From Mesostigma viride (taxonomy: Eukaryota > Streptophyta > Mesostigmatophyceae > Mesostigmatales > Mesostigmataceae): a DNA stretch of 64,000 nucleotides. Made by a program: the position numbers and the translations under genes. The stretch covers positions 7,714,140-7,778,139 of the forward strand of contig RPFO01000080.1 in NCBI GenBank assembly GCA_009746045.1. Direction: 5' to 3'. The notes under the pieces were generated by a model. The model worked only from the letters and a program-made list of their open reading frames with translations. It did not search any database and had not been told where the DNA came from. The number at the start of each line of letters is the position of its first letter. Position 1 is the stretch's first letter. Shown piece after piece: positions 22,221 to 32,452 of this stretch.

Positions 22221-23114
22221 CTACAGTTGGTCAGCGGGAGCCTCCACGACAGTGTGGAAAACAAAACCAGGGGGCACCTCCAGTGCCTCCTGCTGATCAG
22301 GAGTGGACGTCAAGTTGGCCTGCGTCTTGGCCTCTCCGTCCTTTCCCCCCTTGCGGAGATGAGGGTGCTTCTTGAAACAGTTTGCCACCTTGTGGCCAGG
22401 CTTACCACAGTGGTGACATTTCCCCCGCCGATCATCCACCCCCATGGTGGCGAAAGCCCCCAGGATCCCCGTGGGGTCAGTGGCAGCAGAGCTGCTGCCC
22501 CCCTTGGCGGCTTTGAGAACAGCCGCTTGTGCATTCAGGCTGTCCTCCACCCTCAGTACTCGAGCCTTGTAATCGGCCCAGGACATCTCGTGCACCTTGA
22601 TGTCCTGTCCAGCCATCACAGCTCGGATACTAGCCGGCATCACGTCATGAGTAGACAAAACAAGGTCCAGGTCAGCGAACTTGCCTCCCAGGGACTCATA
22701 CTCGTCGCGTGTGTACTCCCTGGCCACAAGGACTGGCCGGAGAGGTTTCTCCGTGACAGGATCCCTGGATGTCAGCTTCTGCCGCAGCTCCATGCGATAC
22801 GTCTCCGTAGTCTTGTCCTTGCCGTAGCGGTCTGTAAGAATGGCCCACGCCTCCTGAGAGGTGTCCGCCCGCTTGATGAGTAACAGAGCGGAGCCATCCA
22901 GAAACGTGCTCATGGCAGACAACACCGCTGCATCCTTCTTTGCATCGGTGACATCACCAGTCAAAACCCCCTGCAACTCATGCGCCTTCAAGAGACGCTG
23001 AAACCTGATAACAGTTGTGTCCCACTTCCCCACGTCTGATCCATCAAAAGTGGGAATGTTCTTGGCGTTGGAAATAACAGATTGTGTATTGGTCATATTC
23101 CCAGACATTTTCAA
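22221..23114 (-). CDS. Copia-type Gag (UBN2-like) with zinc knuckle
   Basis: 297 codons, uninterrupted. The N-terminal IPTFDGSDVGKWDTTVIRFQ and the following SALLLIKRADTSQEAWAILTDRY are typical of the copia/UBN2 Gag fold, including the conserved tryptophan and the A-W-L-Y pattern. A CCHC knuckle (CHHCGKPGHKVANC) lies near residues 229-243 and is followed by a lysine-rich stretch. The protein ends normally at 22,221 without a protease or pol frame after it, so it would make particles but depend on another element's enzymes. ATG 23,114 is chosen as the first in frame; MSGNMTNTQ three codons on is an alternative. The intact frame agrees with the identical LTRs. Confidence 0.93.
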   Translation of the reverse strand: MKMSGNMTNTQSVISNAKNIPTFDGSDVGKWDTTVIRFQRLLKAHELQGVLTGDVTDAKKDAAVLSAMSTFLDGSALLLIKRADTSQEAWAILTDRYGKDKTTETYRMELRQKLTSRDPVTEKPLRPVLVAREYTRDEYESLGGKFADLDLVLSTHDVMPASIRAVMAGQDIKVHEMSWADYKARVLRVEDSLNAQAAVLKAAKGGSSSAATDPTGILGAFATMGVDDRRGKCHHCGKPGHKVANCFKKHPHLRKGGKDGEAKTQANLTSTPDQQEALEVPPGFVFHTVVEAPADQL

Positions 23115-23144
23115 ACCTACTCAGGATGGTCGCACCAATCACTG

Positions 23145-23522
23145 TCACTCCTCACCAGTAGGACGAACTGTAGGATTCTCAGGAACTATTGTGGACTCCT
23201 CAGGGATGAGCTGGTCTAAAAATTCCGCCAAACGGCGCAGAGTTCGAGGGGTGCACACGATCTCCCAATTAAAACTGGTGCCCCTATACTGTACTTCCAC
23301 AGATGCTCTGTTCGGAGAAGGGGACACCCCCTGATGGCCGGTGTTGTAATCAGGATCCGGAATGACAATAGGATCTCCAGCAGATCTGGGACACCACAGA
23401 GCAGTGGTCAAATCTCTTTGCATAGACAAGTTTCTCCCCACTGAAAAATGTTGCAGAAAAACCAGATTTTTACTGCCCAGGAAGAACAGAAAAACGTTTT
23501 CTCCAAAGGAAAACGTCTCCAC
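23145..23522 (-). CDS. Small upstream ORF of the copia-like element
   Basis: 125 codons ending 30 bp before the gag start. The N-terminal third is Phe-rich and looks random, but the C-terminal part (YRGTSFNWEIVCTPRTLRRL, then AEFLDQLIPEESTIVPENP) looks protein-like. No family is recognised. A leader ORF of this length before Gag is not usual for copia elements. It might be a translated regulatory uORF, a remnant of another frame, or chance. Confidence 0.35.
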   Translation of the reverse strand: METFSFGENVFLFFLGSKNLVFLQHFSVGRNLSMQRDLTTALWCPRSAGDPIVIPDPDYNTGHQGVSPSPNRASVEVQYRGTSFNWEIVCTPRTLRRLAEFLDQLIPEESTIVPENPTVRPTGEE

Positions 23523-23782
23523 AGGAAAGATTCTTCAAGAATAAAGACAACCTTCCCAATACTCAAGTGGCCCTTATGCCAAGGGTCTTACACTTTCAGC
23601 AGAACACTGCAGTTCCCTCAAGAAGAACACCTCCCACAAATTGGGTGGCCCGATTTCAACAAGAAGAAGCGAAAAAGGCGCATCCAACGACTGCAATGTA
23701 GATGTGGGGCGTCCCCCTCACAGTCTTGGACAAGGTGAAGTGTATGAAGCTTGGCTTCACCAGATTTTGCCTGTCACTTTCT

Positions 23783-23794
23783 GGCTCGATACCA
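23783..23794 (-). promoter_or_regulatory. Primer-binding site of copia-like element
   Basis: TGGTATCGAGCC on the minus strand, directly after the 5' LTR. Initiator tRNA-Met type with a one-base difference in length from the usual TGGTATCAGAGCC. Confidence 0.8.
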
Positions 23795-24615
23795 TGTTGA
23801 ACAATTAAGGTATTGGAGGAACGATCTTTCCAATCATAAAGGAATGTTGTATTAAAAACACATTACTTTCAATTGTTCCGAGCCCCACACACCCCAGACT
23901 CCATGGCTGGAGTCCAGTGGTATAAATTACGTGAGAACTAGAGCATCGTGCACAGGTGCATCACTTTTGTCCTAGGTCATGTGTGGCGGCTGAGCACTTT
24001 TGACCGTCGATATAAAATCTTACGGCTCATACAACATAAGTGTGGGCCACCACAAGTGCCGGCGCTCACACTGGTAGGTGGCGCGGCGTACCAAAATCAG
24101 GACTAGTAGAATGCAATGTATGACATGCTGGAGCAAAGTCGCAGCGCCTCCAAGGCAGCATCAAACATAGGAGGTGTGGCGCAACGCGCCTACACAGAGG
24201 TACACTTTTCTCGAACGGTACAGTCTAAAGTACTGCGCGAAGCGCGGATCCCTTTTAGCATCACAACGGCTAGTAGTCTGAGACACAAACGGCGGAAAAA
24301 ACGCACAAGTCCAAAAGTCGCATAGACAGACAAGCGGACTAAAAGATTCCGTCGAACTAACAGATACGAAGCCCTCACAGTATCATGGGCACTAGAATAT
24401 CTCGTAACATTTCACATAGCATCTCGACCCTGAAAATAACCACAAAGAGTCTAGTATAGTGGTCCGTATAGCATCTCGGACCTGAAACGCAGCACTAAAA
24501 ATTCGTAGCACGAATTAAATAGCCTGGAAAAATACATTAGTGTCGTCCCACTAATTCGGCTAACTGTCAGCCAAAAAACTAGTGCCGGGACTGCCTTGGC
24601 CCACTACGGCTGACA
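23795..24615 (-). repeat. Copia-like 5' LTR
   Basis: 821-bp partner of 21,312-22,132. The TSD GTCCC follows at 24,616-24,620. Confidence 0.96.
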
Positions 24616-25277
24616 GTCCCGAGCCGGACGGTGCAAAAGATCTAATCTAGTATAAGGTGCAGTTTAATAAGCCGGCATAGCCGCGCATCCGCGTACCGCG
24701 ATAGCAAGCAAAGATCGCAGTAAATTGACTAACTGAGCAGCGGTTCATCCTCAGCTAGGCCTTATAGCATGATTAATTAATCTAGCTATATAACACGGCA
24801 TGTCATGAGGCAAATGACATCCGGATTAGTGCCCCTTGGTCTGAGAGAGTCGTCAACACTCGTTTCATTAATCATCAAACCAAAGAGAGAGAGTCCATCG
24901 TCCACAGACCAATTTCACCTAGCTGCGCTACCAAGCTGGCAAGTTGGTGTGCAGGCGCGCCGACATGCGCGCCGATCTTCCAGATACTGCCGTCAAGCCC
25001 CAATAGGTTCTGTCTGACGTCTAGGGCCGGTCCGGCCCCTAGAAGATCTCGTACTTCTGGCTAGGCCCAAAATAACTGGTCCGGAACATACAAAGTACCA
25101 AATAAACACACACAAGTCCCGAACTTAGGACAAATTCCCAAATAAGTCCCGAACTGAGTCCTATAGTCCGGCGGACTATGAAAGCGAGCTATCGAAAGTC
25201 CCAAACGAATAACAACTGACTTTCGACTTATTTATTGAAGGCATTGTTACGCCCATACAAAGGTCTGGGCCGTAACA

Positions 25278-25291
25278 CTCCTCCCTTCCCC
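25278..25291 (-). promoter_or_regulatory. Polypurine tract of middle Ty3 element
   Basis: Minus strand GGGGAAGGGAGGAG lies immediately before the 3' LTR. Confidence 0.8.
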
Positions 25292-25849
25292 AGGGGACGA
25301 TAGCTATATCGTCCAGGCTTGGGGCGCACGCAACAAGACAATTAACACAAACAAACAAACAAGAAAAAAAAGAAGCTCTTGCAAGCAAAACAAGCAACAC
25401 ACAAAAGCGACAATTGCCCAGGCTGGGCAGTCAGCTATAGAGAACAATAGTACAAAATCGGCCATGGGGATACTATGTCCCAACCCCTGTTCGCCAGCGG
25501 GTTAGTAAAGCCAATTCTCCCCGGCGTTGCCACACAAGGACAATTCCTTGATAGCCGATGGGATGCTGTCGCCATCCCGTTGCAATCCATGAGGGCAATG
25601 TGACTGGACTCTGGATCTCTGGACTGGAACAGCAGGAACAGGAACCCCCATAATCCTTCCTGGAATCTCCCCCCACTTCCCACAAATCCATCAATTAATT
25701 TCCCCTCACCGCTGCCCTCCCTGGCGACCGCGCTAGTGCAGGGCCGCGGCAGCATATAAAATTCCGCCAGCGACCCGAATCAGAGGCGCACACCAATCAA
25801 CGCCATGCAAGACAATTAACCCAATTGATGGGGTCGACCGATACCAATA
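25292..25849 (-). other. 3' untranslated part of middle Ty3 element
   Basis: Between the downstream ORF and the polypurine tract. No supported coding region. Confidence 0.5.
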
Positions 25850-27222
25850 CTACCGGATGCATGGTTGCAGGCGACGATGCTTATCACAACTGGGATAATA
25901 ATCGCGCGTGGCAGACATGTTGCGCGCGACCATGCACAGTGGCGGGCACGCAACAGTTGGGGTGCGCAACAGTGATCCGCGGGGCGCGCACGCGCCAGCA
26001 TGTGACAGCGTTGTAAACGCCACCGCCGAGCAAAGGCCAAAATATGGATCACGGCAGTCGTCATCAGCGACTACGGGAGGTGCTCGCGTGCAGAACTGTC
26101 CAATGCGGTCGATGCAGGGAGGACCACCAAGCTGAATCACGTCTTGCCTGTGCGGAGATGCGCGCGCAAGCGCTGAACTCGTCATCCCGTCTGCAAGACT
26201 GTCCATGAGGAGGTCGCGACCCTCACATTCCTCCAATGCTAGGGCCCACCCCTCCCGACCGCGCCTTCCGTTGACGATACTCGTGGAGTACCTGGCGACC
26301 CTGCTCACCAATTTCCTCGAGGATCTTCCCGGGGTTAGCGAGGTGATCCGCATTGTATGCGAGCTGGTATTCGTTCACGTTGGTGCGCGTTTGAGCGAGG
26401 TCTACCCACGTCCCGGGGGCCAGTACGACATGAATGCGGCCAGGTATTGCGGGTGCGTGAACATGATTGTGCCCGCGTTCCAATCAATAACCCCACATCC
26501 ATGCTCCGCAAAGAAACCCCCGCCATGGTCAACACTACGACGCGCACCTGGAGAGCGTTGAAGCGAAAGCCCGGAGCCCTCACAAAGTTGGGCACAACCC
26601 AGTCGAGGAATGCCTCTCCCTCGCACGGAGCATACTTGGGACAGTCAACCTTTCGAGGTTTACCATCTACCATGTATTTTGGCAGCTCCCGCTTGGGGCC
26701 GTAACGCGTACCAGAACCCTCTGGCGTCGATTCGAGGCAGTCCTGGGGTCGCGGGGCCGCCCTCCCTGGGTGCAAGTCGAAGCAGACTAGCTCGCGCATG
26801 GAGCCTCGCTCCACATACGCATGAGTTCCTGCCTCAAAGTGCAGCGGTTGCGGTCGATGATAGTCCGCGCTGTCGACGGCCACGAACGGCGGTGGTGGGA
26901 GTTCAATGTAGACGGGAACACCCCGAAACTCACGTAAGGGGCGTACTCGTTGTGGGCCGGGAAACGCGCTGACGTAAGCGCCCACCGTCCATGGCGCCGG
27001 TCGAGCCACCGCCTGTACGAGCAAAGACCCCTGCGCGGGAGATATAAAGCCCACCGCTGGTATCGGGCCACGCCTCTCTGGTATATGGGCGCGGGACGTC
27101 TCCACGCGGGCAACCGCTCGGAGTAAGTTCGCATTCTCGGCGCGGACTCTGGGAATCCGCGGAGACGCTGCCCGCCGACACCTCGTTCGTACATGCGCGA
27201 CGTCTAACTCCTCGCTGGGCAT
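25850..27222 (-). pseudogene. Unrecognised ORF downstream of integrase (middle Ty3)
   Basis: After the integrase stop, coding-like sequence continues on the minus strand for about 1.4 kb in shifting frames. The longest frame (26,335-27,222, 295 codons) holds FRGVPVYIELPPPPFVAVD, HFEAGTHAYVERGSM and KYAPCEGEAFLDWVVPNF. The next frame (26,223-26,483) adds TWVDLAQTRTNVNEYQLAYN and a helical GKILEEIGEQGRQVLHEYRQ. Together they suggest one protein of roughly 400 residues with one or two frameshifts. No domain is recognised and no signal peptide or membrane segment is obvious, so it is not env-like. The outer Ty3 element also has extra sequence in this place, with no similarity that I can see. Confidence 0.5.
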
Positions 27223-27585
27223 CCGGTTCCACTTGGGGGCGTTTCTGGTTGCTTGCGCTCGATATCCTCGGAATCGAGCTTAGTCGGGTCGGTCGAGCCG
27301 CCCGTTCGCCGGGTCGGTCCCGTCCCGACAAGAACCGTCATTCCGCCCGTGCCCTGAGTCCGAATGGTTCGCACGGCATCACCGTCCTGTTGCTGGATCG
27401 GTGTCACCACAGGTGTGACAGAACCGCCCGTTCGCCGAGTCGGCCCTGCTTGCACGTGGCGTTGGGGATGCTTTTCGACCCAATTACCACGATGGTGCGT
27501 ACACATCGACGTGAATAACACAAGTGCCTTCGCGGCATCCTGGCTACACGTGATCAAGCCCGTTGTCATAGCGCCCCCACCACTA

Positions 27586-29037
27586 CTACCTTCGCGGTAG
27601 CCTAGTGGAGGGCATGCTGGCCTTATACTCGCGAAGCAGACGTTCACACCCTTCTAGCTCATTCTCGGTTCGCCACGAATCCTCGTAATCATGCTGAGCA
27701 AAACGCCACCGTACGCGATACTGTCGCTGTCTACCTCTCCCACGCTTGATGTCCCGGTGGCCCACGATCTCGGCCACCTCGTCTTCCTGTTCTCCAGTCT
27801 CGGGGTTGTACTCGACAGGGGCCGGCGGGTTGAGCCGACCTTGGATGGAGTTCTGGTGGTATAACTTGAGCTGGTCTCGATGGAAGTTGGAGGAAGTGTT
27901 CCAGGAGCTCGGGATGTCCACCTTGAACATCACATCTCCAAGCTTCTCCAGAACCTTGTGTGGCCCCAGGAACATAGGACGGAGCTTTGTCTTGAGCTCA
28001 CCCTCTACCTTCTCAGAGAAACGTCCTAGGCGGGGGCCTTCCACCAGTACCCAGTCGCCCACCTCGATGGCCGGCGTGCGCGCATCTAGGCGGCCAGCAG
28101 TCCTCGCCATGTAGCGCTCTGCGGCGGCCCGGTAGCCCTTGACCGCACTGTCATGGGCCTGGCGCATCTGGACCAGCAGCCTCTCCACCCCTTCGAGGGT
28201 GTCTCGCCGGACCGACTTTTCAGCTAAGGCTGGGCTTGTGAGAAGGTCAGTCGGCGTGAGCGGATGCCTGCCCGTGTTGAGGAAGAATGGTGTGAAGCCA
28301 TGAGCTGCCTGGGGGGCGTTATTCAGGGAGAACTCCACCAAACCCAAGAACTCTTCCCAGTTGCTTCCCACCGCGTCGGTGTAGTGGCGCATGGTCTCTT
28401 GCACTGTGCGGTTCAGCCTCTCCACCAGGTGGGAGGACGAGCTGTGATATGCTGTCCCCAGCGACACCTTGGTGCCCAGGCATTCAAAGAACTCCTGCCA
28501 GAAGCGGGCCGTGAACAGCTTGTCTCGGTCCGATATGAATTGCCGGCTGAGTCCGTGGTACCTGAACACGTGGTGAAGGTATAGCTTAGCGCAAGCCTCG
28601 GCCGTGAGTTCGGCCGGACATGGTGCCAGGTGACACATGCGCGTCAAACGGTCCAGGAAAACCAGAATCATGCTGTTGCCATTCTTGGTCTTCCGGAAGG
28701 GGCCAACAAAATCCATCATCAGGGAATCCCAAGGGCCCATCGGGTCTGGTAGGGTCTGGGGGACCGCCTGTGAGCCCGTATTGCGGGACTTCATGATCTG
28801 ACATGATGGACACTCGCGCACGTACGTCTCAATGTACTCTCGCATGCCTGGCCAATAGAAGTTCTTTCTGGCCCGTGGCAGCAAGCGGTGGATCCCTTGG
28901 TGGCCACCGGCGAGAGAGTCATGGAGCTCATGGAGCAGAGCCGCTCGACATAACTCCGGGACGTACAGGCGCCAGCAGTCTGGCCTCACCATGACATAGA
29001 GTCGCCCGTCCTGGAACTTGCACGGGAGCTTGCCCAT
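27586..29037 (-). CDS. Integrase with C-terminal chromodomain (middle Ty3)
   Basis: 483 codons on the minus strand. The HHCC zinc-binding module is complete (HELHDSLAGGHQG ... ECPSCQ). The catalytic DDE core shows D in MMDFVGPF, D in ISDRDKLF and E in VERLNRT. The C-terminal part has the GPY/F-like LGPHKVLEKLGDVMF and then a chromodomain (EVAEIVGHRDIKRGRGRQ, YRVRWRFAQHDYEDSW, LLREY), which typically guides integration to particular chromatin. The frame is intact but its upstream partner is lost: only about 200 bp separate it from protease sequence, with no RT or RNase H between. The ATG at 29,037 may not be a true start because integrase is normally released from a polyprotein. Confidence 0.93.
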   Translation of the reverse strand: MGKLPCKFQDGRLYVMVRPDCWRLYVPELCRAALLHELHDSLAGGHQGIHRLLPRARKNFYWPGMREYIETYVRECPSCQIMKSRNTGSQAVPQTLPDPMGPWDSLMMDFVGPFRKTKNGNSMILVFLDRLTRMCHLAPCPAELTAEACAKLYLHHVFRYHGLSRQFISDRDKLFTARFWQEFFECLGTKVSLGTAYHSSSSHLVERLNRTVQETMRHYTDAVGSNWEEFLGLVEFSLNNAPQAAHGFTPFFLNTGRHPLTPTDLLTSPALAEKSVRRDTLEGVERLLVQMRQAHDSAVKGYRAAAERYMARTAGRLDARTPAIEVGDWVLVEGPRLGRFSEKVEGELKTKLRPMFLGPHKVLEKLGDVMFKVDIPSSWNTSSNFHRDQLKLYHQNSIQGRLNPPAPVEYNPETGEQEDEVAEIVGHRDIKRGRGRQRQYRVRWRFAQHDYEDSWRTENELEGCERLLREYKASMPSTRLPRR

Positions 29038-29100
29038 CTGCTTGGGGTGCGACCTGATTGCCTTCTAAGGCCGCGGGCTCCGTGACAGTGAACCGACTAA

Positions 29101-29838
29101 TCAACGTCTCCAGGACAGAAGTGATCGTGTACGTGTCCGCCTCCTCCTCAAGGGTTTGGTGCACGTACTCCGAAAAAATGGTAGGGGGCCCGATGCGCTG
29201 CAGGTGAAAAATTCCCTGAGCCGGTACCACGTGGCTGAGTGGCACTCGTGACCGGGACCCCTCCCTTTCCCCGGGGGCGCGCACGTCCTCGCGCGCGGCC
29301 TCCCAGTCGGGAGACAGGTCGTCCTGGGTCGTGCGACCGGTGTGGAACAGATAGCGACTGTGCGGCGACTTGTTGCGGGGCTGGGTGACTTCCCGCTCGT
29401 GCGTGATGTTATGCACGTCGGGGCCCTGCACTTGGTATTCGCTGACAGGACTCCAAAAGGAACCGTCAGGGAACCACACCACGCGACGCCGAATGCTAAT
29501 GTCCACATCCTGCGCGTCCAGCCAGTCGATGCCGATGATGATGTCGGCAGCTCCGAGCGGTGCGACCGTGGCTGGAGCTCCACAGGGATGCCTTGAATCA
29601 CAGCCTTGATCTCAACCCGACCAGGCGAGGGGCTCTTGCGACCATCTGAATAGGTCACATTCACCACTGTCGCATGTGGCCGGATGTCGTATCCTGCGCG
29701 ACGCGCCAATGCCTCGTTGATGAACGACGTAGACGCACCCGTGTCCACCATGAACTGCACGTCCATGACGGTCTTGTCCTTGAGGTAGGGGTCTAATGCT
29801 GATCCCGGTACAGCCAGACCTCCCCTAAAAAGGAGCAA
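29101..29838 (-). pseudogene. Aspartic protease of middle Ty3, frameshifted
   Basis: The catalytic motif VDTGASTSFINEA lies near the start and is followed by VNVTYSDGRKSPSPG. The frame shifts near 29,545. The C-terminal half of the domain (ADIIIGIDWLDAQDVDISI) continues in the frame of 28,928-29,506, which then runs through a linker (IFSEYVHQTLEEEADTYT) straight to the integrase region. The layout matches the protease of the outer element (34,567 onward). As it stands the protease is split by one frameshift. Confidence 0.85.
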
Positions 29839-30872
29839 GTTGCGGGTACCAGCCGGAGTTGCGCGCGTAGGCTGGTCGGAGCTCGCTGCGCTACCCGTGG
29901 CCGGCTGCGTGCTTGGGGCAGAGTCTCGCCCAAGGATGCATCCGCACTTGTATTCGCTACAAGCGGGGTGCGACTATCTACTGTAACGACTGATTCTGCG
30001 CCCGCGCTGGTATTCGCTACCAACGGGGTGTCCTTATCTAAGCTGTCTATCTGCCCGACGTTATTGACTTGCGCTACCCTATCTACCTGTCCTACATCTA
30101 CCTCTATCCGTGTAGGCAGGGACACTACGCACGAGGAACGGAGGGCCGGGAGACCGCCTCGTTCGACCGCCCGGTCCACTCTTCCCCCTCTATCCTCCTC
30201 GTCGCCATGCCCATAGCCGGCGACCGCCTTGCCATCCATAACCCCCGAGGCGCCATTACCCGAGTCCTGTTGCTGTGAGAACAACTCATTCAACTCGCGG
30301 TTCACCCGCTGGAACGAAGGACCCGTAGCGCGGGGCGTCTGGTGCTGCGTGGGACGCTGCCGGGCGTCCTGCAACTTGGCTGCGCGCTCGCCCGCGTTGC
30401 GAGGCCGGTCTGGGCGCCGTGCTTGTTCCGGGCGCTTACCGAAGGCAGGCCCGGAGAAACGGGGTGACGTCTGCTCGTCGCCACGATCGCGATCCCGTGG
30501 TGGTCGCGTGCAGTCCTTCTTGAGATGACCGACCTCGCCGCACCGGAAGCATCGCGCCTTGGACGCATCGATTGCATTGACCTGGGGCGCTTCATACTCG
30601 CCGTCCTCCTGCTCGTGGTCGATAATGTCCTCAGAGGACCCATCTTGGTCCACCGTAGTGAAGTGGACGCGACGCGGTGCAGCACCAGCATGCCGATAGG
30701 TGACCGCTGCGCGGCGGCGTGCGAGCACATCTGACACCTTTAGAAGGTACTGCTGGATCTCGATCACATCCCACTGCTCCCACGGTATCTCAGCAAAGCG
30801 CTTTAGCACCTCATCTAGGAGCTCCGGACTCAGCGCCTCAATGAACCGCGACCTATATTCGGTCCAGGTCAA
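29793..30872 (-). pseudogene. Gag of middle Ty3, C-terminal part with zinc knuckle
   Basis: 359-codon frame: the end of the gag core (MTWTEYRSRFIEALSPELLDEV... VSDVLARRRAAV), an acidic stretch (DEQEDGEYEAP-like) and a CCHC knuckle CFRCGEVGHLKKDC at ~30,530-30,570. A long arginine-, glutamine- and threonine-rich tail contains a short imperfect repeat (DTPLVANTSAGAESV / RTPLVANTSADASLG). It is joined by frameshift to the preceding gag frame near 30,900 and to the protease near 29,830; the latter might be a programmed shift. Confidence 0.85.
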
Positions 30873-30907
30873 GTCCTCAAGGCGAGCCGAGAATGCTTCA
30901 AACTCTG

Positions 30908-32294
30908 TCAGAAACTCGCGGAACGGTGTGGTGCCTTGGCGTAGCTTGGAAAAGCCAGACGCTCGTGGAGCTTCCAGTCAGGGGGCACCAGCTTGCGCTC
31001 AATGCGCTCTAGTAGCTCCTCTACTGTGCGAGGGTACAAGCGCGACGCGACACTCTCACAGTTGAGTATGCCGACCACTGAGGGATCCATGCAGTTGGTG
31101 ACGACGTAGGAGATAAGAACCTCGGTAGCTAGCTCCCACCCATTGTGGTTGCACCACGCCCAGTAGATCTGTACCCACATACGCGTCCATTCGTCGATCT
31201 CGCGAGGGTTCATAGTCGCGCGCAGCTTGGGCACTGGTTTAAAGTCAGGCATGGGCGGCGCCTTAAACGCGTCGGCCCGAGGTCCGCCCACTGCGCGATA
31301 CGGCGGAACATTAAAGATCGACAACGAGTCATCTGCCGATGCAGGCGCTGACCTAGTCGCGCTGCGTTGTAGCCAGACAGACGAGGGATGCGCGTAGCCA
31401 GGATCACTGGGTGCCATGCGACTCAAGTTGAGGTTATTGCCATGCGACACGCTCGGCCGCGCAGGTCCGGCTGCTGGGACATTGCGCGCCGGATGGGACG
31501 ACGCGGGCCCAGCCTCATCGTATACCGGCGGTGGAACCCTAGCCTCGTCCTGGGTCCACAGCGATGTCGCATTGGACTGCAGGTCACTGCTAAAAGAAAC
31601 CCGTCGACCGCTCGCCCAGGGATGTTGTAATCGTTGGGCACGTTGCGCGTGATAATAGGTCGCGTTCTGACTAAGCGGACCAACATCTGCGACCCGGTCG
31701 GCTGGCTTAGCGGCTGCTGCTGCTGCTGCAACGGCGGAAGCTGCTGCGGCTGCTGCCACTGTTGCTGCGGCGGCGGCGGTGGCTGCTGCTGCTGTACTGG
31801 CTGCTGCTGCCACTGTTGCTGCTGCGGCGGCGGTGGCTGCTGCTGCTGTACTGGATGCTGCTGCCACTGCTGCGACAACGGCTGTTGCTGTTCCGAATGC
31901 TGCTGTGGGGACTGCACTGGGTGCTGCTGCGGCTGCCTGGCGGGTGTTGCTGCGGCTGCACTGACTGGTGCTGGGCTGCACTCGTGGGATTCGATCTGGG
32001 CCGGGTCTCATCACCTGCCCGTTCCATCAGCTGGTTATACTCAGCCTGCATTCGCTGCGGCTGGTATTCCTCGCTATTATCCATCCTATCCGCTCCTCGT
32101 GGCCTTCGCGGCTCACGGGAGGTACTAGCCAGCTCACCTGGGTGACCTACAGGACTGCCTTGCTGGTAGGACGAGCCCTGTTGTGATACCTCCTGTACTT
32201 GGTACTCTGGGCTGCCCTGCCTATCCAAGTCTGCACCTCCCTCCTCGGAATGACTCCTAGTCGTGCCGCGTACCTTCTTTTTACCCCGCGGCAT
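30908..32294 (-). pseudogene. Gag of middle Ty3, N-terminal part with Gln/Ala-coding repeats
   Basis: Likely start is ATG 32,294 (MPRGKKKVRG). The first ~110 codons are charged and polar. A CTG/CAG-type triplet tract (31,708-31,965) then encodes glutamine and proline in one frame and alanine in another; the frame on its upstream side differs from that on its downstream side, so repeat-length changes have broken the reading frame. Downstream, the gag core has FNVPPYRAVGGPRADAF, NPREIDEWTRMWVQIYW and YPRTVEELLERIERKLVPPD. The next frameshift is near 30,900. Confidence 0.8.
31708..31965. repeat. Imperfect CTG/CAG triplet repeat
   Basis: Runs of GCTGCTGCTG and GGCGGCGG units within gag of the middle element, including a ~60-bp segment repeated in tandem (31,770-31,860). 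Confidence 0.9.
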
Positions 32295-32452
32295 GTTTAC
32301 CAGTACCACATCCACAAGAGAAGGAAGGAAGGAGAGAGAAGAAGGAGGAAAATGCCATGCACATGCCCACAAGCAATCAACCAAGCGACTGCCCTACGTT
32401 ATTCTGCTAATGTAGCTATTATATAGTAAGCTATAATTAGTACTCTACTCCT

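Larger units (their letters stand above)
21312..24615 (-). mobile_element. Gag-only copia-like element (TR-GAG type), very young
   Basis: 3,304-bp element with 821-bp LTRs (21,312-22,132 and 23,795-24,615, TGT...ACA) that read as identical, flanked by GTCCC at 21,307-21,311 and 24,616-24,620. The 1,662-bp interior encodes on the minus strand only a copia-type Gag and an upstream small ORF. There is no protease, integrase, RT or RNase H. A primer-binding site and a polypurine tract are present, so it has what is needed to be copied in trans. Inserted into an LTR of the middle Ty3 element. Confidence 0.96.
21301..25277 (-). repeat. 3' LTR of middle Ty3 element, split
   Basis: Bases 21,301-21,311 and 24,621-25,277 form one 668-bp LTR (TGTTAC...GTAACA) once the copia-like insertion and one GTCCC copy are removed. 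It lacks 4 bp (near 24,803) present in the other LTR. Confidence 0.96.

Noticed and set aside
31707-32128. Cysteine-rich and alanine-rich ORFs on both strands near 31,700-32,000
   Set aside because: They are alternative-frame translations of the CTG/CAG triplet tract inside gag.
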